A DNA stretch of 64,000 nt. Origin: Chrysaora quinquecirrha. Its lineage: Eukaryota; Cnidaria; Scyphozoa; Semaeostomeae; Pelagiidae. The notes below the pieces were generated by a model. It had not been told where the DNA came from. It saw only the letters and a program-made list of their open reading frames with translations, and ran no database searches. Positions 28,401 to 35,000 of this stretch are shown here, one piece after another. A program made the position numbers and the translations under genes. The stretch is taken from contig JACTAT010000014.1 of assembly GCA_014526335.1 (NCBI GenBank), positions 3,392,840 to 3,456,839 on the forward strand, in the 5' to 3' direction. The stretch's first letter is position 1. The number at the start of each line of letters is the position of its first letter.

Positions 28401-28957
28401 TGCTCGTCCAACATTTTTTGTGTGCGTCAAACAAACTTTTTTTTTACTTTCTCAAAAACATCATGCCATAGATTTTGTCACTTTTGCTTGTCAAGCAATG
28501 TTTTTGGACGTGACCAAACGGTTAAACATTTGTTGTAAAGCAAATTTTAGATGTTGGACCAACAATGTTTGATCGTTTGGCCAGGGCCTACACAGACACA
28601 CATTTAGTCACACTGAGTGATTTTTAAGCTACTTAAACCAGAGTTTCTTGCGTTTTTGAGCCTTTTCGTCAAGCCCCGCTTTTTTGTATTAATGCCGCGG
28701 TTATTCATTTTTATGAATTAATTCTCTACAGGTATTTAGAAGCAATAACCTGAAAGCCGTAGATGCATTGTATGTTGCGATTCCTAAAAAAGAATGTTTT
28801 GGTTTACTTGGAGTCAATGGTATATTTTTTCTTGATATTTAGTTATTATTAATTCCAAAATATTATTAGTAATATTCTGATGAGGAGACTATGATAATGA
28901 TATATTTAATATATATGATAGATCGTATATTTATGATTGTTATAGGGCAGGTGATGG

Positions 28958-28991
<34 letters not shown>

Positions 28992-28998
28992 CATGATT

Positions 28999-29042
<44 letters not shown>

Positions 29043-32000
29043 AATGATGATGATGATGATGATAATGATGATTGATTGATTGCTGATTGATTGACTGATT
29101 CGCTAACTGATTGATTTATTGATTTTTAGGGGCTGGAAAAACAACAACTTTTGGAATGTTGACTGGAGAATTGGGAATAACTGCTGGTACTGCTTATTTG
29201 AATGGTTTTAACATACAGACCCAGTTACGAGAGGTATCGTATTAGTTTTACCATATTTTTTGTTATGTCGTGGTCTTCTTATTACTTTTTTGAAAATCAT
29301 TCAAGCAATGGTACAGTAGCAGTAAACGTAATAATTATTTTTTGCGAAGAAAGTGCATAATATATTTTATTCTATTTCGAGACAGTTTCTGTCCTCAAAG
29401 ACTTTCATACGATACTGGAATGAATCTTAAAACTACTAACAAAATTCACTTTAATTTTGGAAATTGAAGTCCCCTAAAGTGAATTCGAAGAAAACTCACT
29501 CCCGCATCTCCTCGATAAAGCGCCCTGGGTTATTAATTTATTTAAATTCCATCTCAAAGTAGAGCAATTGTTTGAAAATTTTTGGATAAACTAACATTCT
29601 TACGAACACTAGTTTTGTAGCAACTTGCACAAATGGTGTCTCATGATTCCTCCAATCTAGAAATTGCACATACACTATTAAAGGGTGACTGGTACTAACC
29701 TGGAAAGCACCTCAAGCCAAACGGGACGCTTATTCGATGTTACTGCATTTTGTTTAAAGAAAACTGTATTTCACTTCCAGGTTCAACAGAGAATTGGATA
29801 TTGTCCGCAGGTATGTCGATCAACGCAAAATGATACTATTGTTTTGTCTTACAAACAAAATTGCAAGAACTAGCGGATGCATTTTTGAACATACTTAAAA
29901 GCTACTCTCCGAAACTCACAGGGTCTCTTTTTATATCCAGGCAAATGCCCCCCTAGCCCCTATCATTGCCCACCTAGTTTCATGAAATTGCCCTCCTAGT
30001 ACAATGTCCTCTCAGAAGAAAACTGCCAAAAAGCCAATCTAGGCCAATCTTGAGGTTGTATTTTCAAAAATTCCTGGGGGAGCATGCCCCCAGACCCCCC
30101 TTATTAGGAGCACCTCTAGGACACTGTACACCTTAGGCGCATTGACAATCAACTGTAACATCAGTGTAACTTTATTAAATTCTCAACTGAAGTAGAGTTG
30201 CCCCTTAGTTATTTCTCCAGCTCTGCACCAGTGGCTGTGCATGTATTCCTGAGGAAAAGACCAAGAGAAGAACCAGCTGGCCAAGACTGCACTCGCACTG
30301 TGAAAGAAAGCCCTGAAGATAAAACAATAGAACAATAAGTCCCCTTAAATTGTTTGCCCCCCCCCCCTAGTTTTATCCCCTTAAAAGAGGCCCTGGAAAC
30401 TCGTCACCCGCTTACTAGCACAATCAGATACGCTTGTGCTGGTGTCATTAGAGAGGACCTTGATTTCCTCCAAATTTCACTAAATTTTCATTTAGACCAC
30501 TGTTTGTTGAAATACCCCAGTTTTCTTTTTGTTGTTTTTATTCCTCTCTAAATCTTATCGTCTTTCGTTTGACTTCATTTTGCTATAGTTTGATGCCTTG
30601 CTCGACAAGCTGACTGGACGAGAGATGTTAGAGATGTTTGCTAAACTTCGTGGAATTCCATCGCATAAGATACCAGATGTTGTTAACTCTGTGATATATC
30701 AACTTAACCTAGCTGAATGGGCTGATAAAATGTGTGGCAACTACAGGTTTGTAATTTTGTATTTGTCATATGAACTCCGCCTACAGTTTCTTATAAGCTG
30801 GTTTCTTATATATTGGTTTTACTGTACCCTATAATTAGGACAAACACTTGCCCCATTTTCGTCCAATACCTCGAAGGAGAAATCTACCCTTGATTTTACT
30901 TGCTTCGTCTACAATAGCAATTTTAGCATATGACAATTTTTTCCATGAAGGGTATAATTGTTGAAAAACAGTCTCTAACATTCTGTTTTCAGCAGACGCC
31001 TTCTCTTTTCCAGGTAGATGTCGACATCTCTTTCAATGAAAATAATTTATTCCATTGAAATTTAATTTACTTTGTAGTGGAGGAAACAAAAGGAAATTGA
31101 GTACTGCAATGTATTATTTTTTGGTCATTATTGGTACCGTCTTCTGAAATCGGCAGGTTTGGCAGGCCTCCAAAACCTTCTGCTCCCGAAGCTGGAAGGT
31201 TTCGCAGACTTCGCGATGAATCTCGTTTTGACGTTTTTTCGGCATCCCTTAAGAACAACGCATGCTCAAACAAATTTCACAAGTGTGGCAACCAAGGAGA
31301 CGGTAGCCTTGTTGCGTCAGCCTGCAAATTTCGGAAACCGTGTTTTTTGGTACCGGAAACTTTTTCCTGCCAAGTCTACTGTTTTAGGAATTCGGAAAGT
31401 CTGCTGAAAACAGAAGATTATCAAAAAAATACACCCTTAGACTTTAACGTCAGCTCTGTGGTTTAACAATTAAGTCGACCCTGCTCACAGGTTTACAATA
31501 GACCTTTTCAAAGAAGGCTGGGTTGGCGCGATGATTTTCTGGAAGATGGTGGACCTTGAATAAGAGAATCTCTTCCACATGCAGCGACCGGGATGGCGAT
31601 AGCTCGAAAAGAGGTAGTGCAACAAATTCTGCTTGAAATTCACGAATAATGGAAGACAAAGAGAGAAAGGAATCTGCGACAGTAAATGTTGTAGGTATCT
31701 GCAAAAACTCAGGAAGCAAAATGCAAGTAACTCACAAAAGCAAAATAGCTACTAGATTCAATGCATCCTTGAGCAAATAAGCTTGGACTCGAATCCTTGC
31801 TTGCACTCCTGCTGTAAGTGGAAAATGGGCGTCAAATAGCGAAGGGCTTCTGTGAAATAATTCCATTCATTGAAAAGGGATTGTTAATTAGATAATAAAC
31901 TAACATGGGCATTTGTTGGAGAATGTGCGGTAATCTTGCTTTGAATGCAAGTCTTCATTGAAAACGATGACTATTTTATAGGATGAGCCTACAAGTGGAA

Positions 32001-35000
32001 TGGACCCAGTATCAAGACGGTTCTTGTGGAATACTCTCAGTTCTCTTCTCGATGATGAAAGATCAATAATTCTTACTTCTCACAGGTAAGCCTTTAAAAG
32101 ACTTAGAAAATACAAACAAGGTAAAAAAGAGAAAAAATACTCAGCATCCCTCTCTGTGCTTAAAACAGCCAAACTCGGATTTTGAAATCTTAATTTTTCC
32201 GTGCTATCTTTTTCTAATGCATATTTTTCTGGACTTAATGGTGGAACAAAAAATCAAAGTTTTGCAATAGTCATTTTTCCCGTTTAGATTAGATTTATTC
32301 TCCATCCAATTTGAATTATCATTTTGCTGCCCCAACTATTAACCTCAAGAAGCTAAAAATCAACTGTTTCCAGTTTTCCTTGTTTGCAAGCTTCTTTATC
32401 CTTTTAGCTAGGCCCTAGGCCTACGATGACGAGCAAGACATCATTTTGACCGGCAGCATCTCCTCTTTATCCCCATCATGAATTTGCATTCATTTGATTC
32501 TGGATAAGCACGAGATAAAACACGAGAATAAAACACTTCACTAGTTAAAACGTATAAACAAAAACAGAAACAGAAAAATCAAAACTGTGTAAAATATCTT
32601 TTTTCTTTGCGCAGTATGGAAGAGTGTGAAGCACTGTGTACTCGATTGGTTATCATGGTCAACGGTCAGTTCAAATGTCTTGGCAGTATTCAGCACTTGA
32701 AAAGCAGGTAAACACTTTTAACCTCAAACCTTTTAACCTGCCATTCTGTACAAACTAAAGCTCTGAAGCCCTGACGTAACAGTCAATAAAGCACCTTTTT
32801 CATTCATTCTCCAACGTATTTTTCACTATATATTTGACATTATACAATGTCTTTAACACTGAAAGTTCTTTTTGTCCAGGTTTGGTCAAGGCTACACTCT
32901 GATGATTAAGATTGGAAAGAAAGAAATGGAAAGACGAAGAAGTAGCATTAAACGTTTAGGTGATTATCTTATTTTATCATTTAAATACAGTATTGATCAA
33001 AGACATGCTTCACTCACCAAGTTTTTGTACGCGCTTTTTTTTATAAGGAACCTACCGCAAGGCCTAGTTCTTAAAGTTCCTTATTTTTGGACCTCTTTTG
33101 AGGCAATCACAGTTCACAAAGTTCCTTAATAGTTTCTTAATTTTAACTGCACATACAGTGGCCATAACAATAATAGAGAGACACTTGCATGTGAGCAAAG
33201 CTCGGGACTACTCAAGGAAACATTTGATACATGCTTAACGTACAATTTATGTGGTTTTCGACTGCAAATGTATGGAACCAGCTTTCTAATTCTTGATTAT
33301 TTGCAGTGATAAAAGCATTCAACATCGAAAAGCTCCTTAATGATTTTCTCTTTAGTACTATAGGTTCTTTAAATTTTCGGGCCTTCTACATGTAGGTTCC
33401 TTATAAAGTGGTTCTTTATAAAAAAAGCGTGTATCTTCTGGAAAATCTTCTTTTCAACAGCTACTATCCTTAGCAAACCTGTAATGTTTGTGAAATTGCG
33501 AAAAACAGTGGAAACTCAGGACATACTTTAAAGCCTTTTCGTCTGACACTCACTAAGTTTATAAATTTCACTAAGGCGGAATTTATACCCAAATGCAGAT
33601 CAAAATGCACCAATCAGAAAGTGAAGCCGAATAGGCATTGTGTTTTAAACACCAATCAGCTTGCGGGATACAGCGGGAAGATCAATAGAATTTATTGAAG
33701 AGTCCAAGAAAGAAAACGAACTCTTTCTGTTTCTACAGAACCGGTCTTTTTGTTTGATGTGGACTGATCCTAGAACTCGTACATGGAACAAAGATCTTGC
33801 TTTGCCGATTATTGAAAACAATCCTCGCTGTAATTTTCTGCACGATTCGGGCTTTCAACTAAGTGTTGTCCCATGGCAGAATCATGTTTAATGATAGGTT
33901 GTTGTTAGCCTTCCTGCAGTCCCTACTGGTGTTTATATATTTTAATTCAACTCAATTCGTCTTAAGGTAAACACCAATAGAGTCTGTAGGCATGCTAGGT
34001 TGTTGTTTGAACCCGCAGCAAAGTGTCAAGAGAAACCCAAAGGAGAAGTAAAGAGCAAAAAGAAGTTACGAGAAAAATTAAGTTACACGGAAAACAAGGC
34101 TTAATGGACGTACGGCTTTACTCCTGCACGTAGGCCATACTGCCAAATTTTGACTTTTTGAAAATGAAACCCTTTTTGTTTTACAGCCATCGAGAATCTA
34201 GATTTCTCTTCTTGAAACCGTTGTTTGTGATAGTTTGTTAATGACGCGCTGACAATTCCTCTATATGTTTCTTACGTATTTCTCTTCTACAGGGTCAGTT
34301 AAGTCTCGAGGAGAAAGCACGGCATCTTATCGGGAACTTGTTTCACCTGACGTTGACATTCTTGTGCCTAACGAACACGTTAATCTTAACGATGATGCTG
34401 TAGAATCTCCTGCGATGATTGACAAGGTCAAAGAGTTCGTTCAGAATGGCATGCCTGGTGCCTATCTCCTCGACGATAGACTTGTAAGTGTAGTTTTTGA
34501 GTATTAGGCCCTCGCCAAACGATCGTCTGTCAAACATCTGAGAACTGCATTGAATGGTCGAATTCTTTTTTGAGTTTGTATTTCCGAATGTTCCGAATGG
34601 AACATCCGAAGGGTCTTTTGTTAGATAAAAACCAATCAAATCGCAAAATACTAAAATGGTTAGGTCACCTGTAACATATGCCTCGGGGTGTACTACTTTC
34701 TAGCGGCTCTCTTTCATTCGTCTTAAAGCTGAAGGATTAACACAGTGCCTCACACCTAACTCGTTTAGTCATGCTGATAAGCTCAAAAATCACAGTCTAT
34801 CGCTTATTCTGAATGCGTCCTAATACATATAAAGCGCCGAAATGCCATTTAAAAGTAAGCCCTTTGTTCCTATAGTACTAAATAGGTCATCTACACACTC
34901 TATTTAACCGTGCATCTCCTGTGTAAATAATAACTCATCCTAAACCATAAGCTGTGATGAGGCACGTCCTTCCTGCGGAAATCTGTATAGGCTTTTCAAG

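Noticed and set aside
28891..29079. Methionine-rich ORF
   Set aside because: Translation of a (GAT)n microsatellite.
33661..33891. 76-codon open frame in the ABCA intron before exon 39
   Set aside because: It is not in phase with exons 38 and 39 as an exon, no family match was recognised, and it lies between repeats; left as unassigned.
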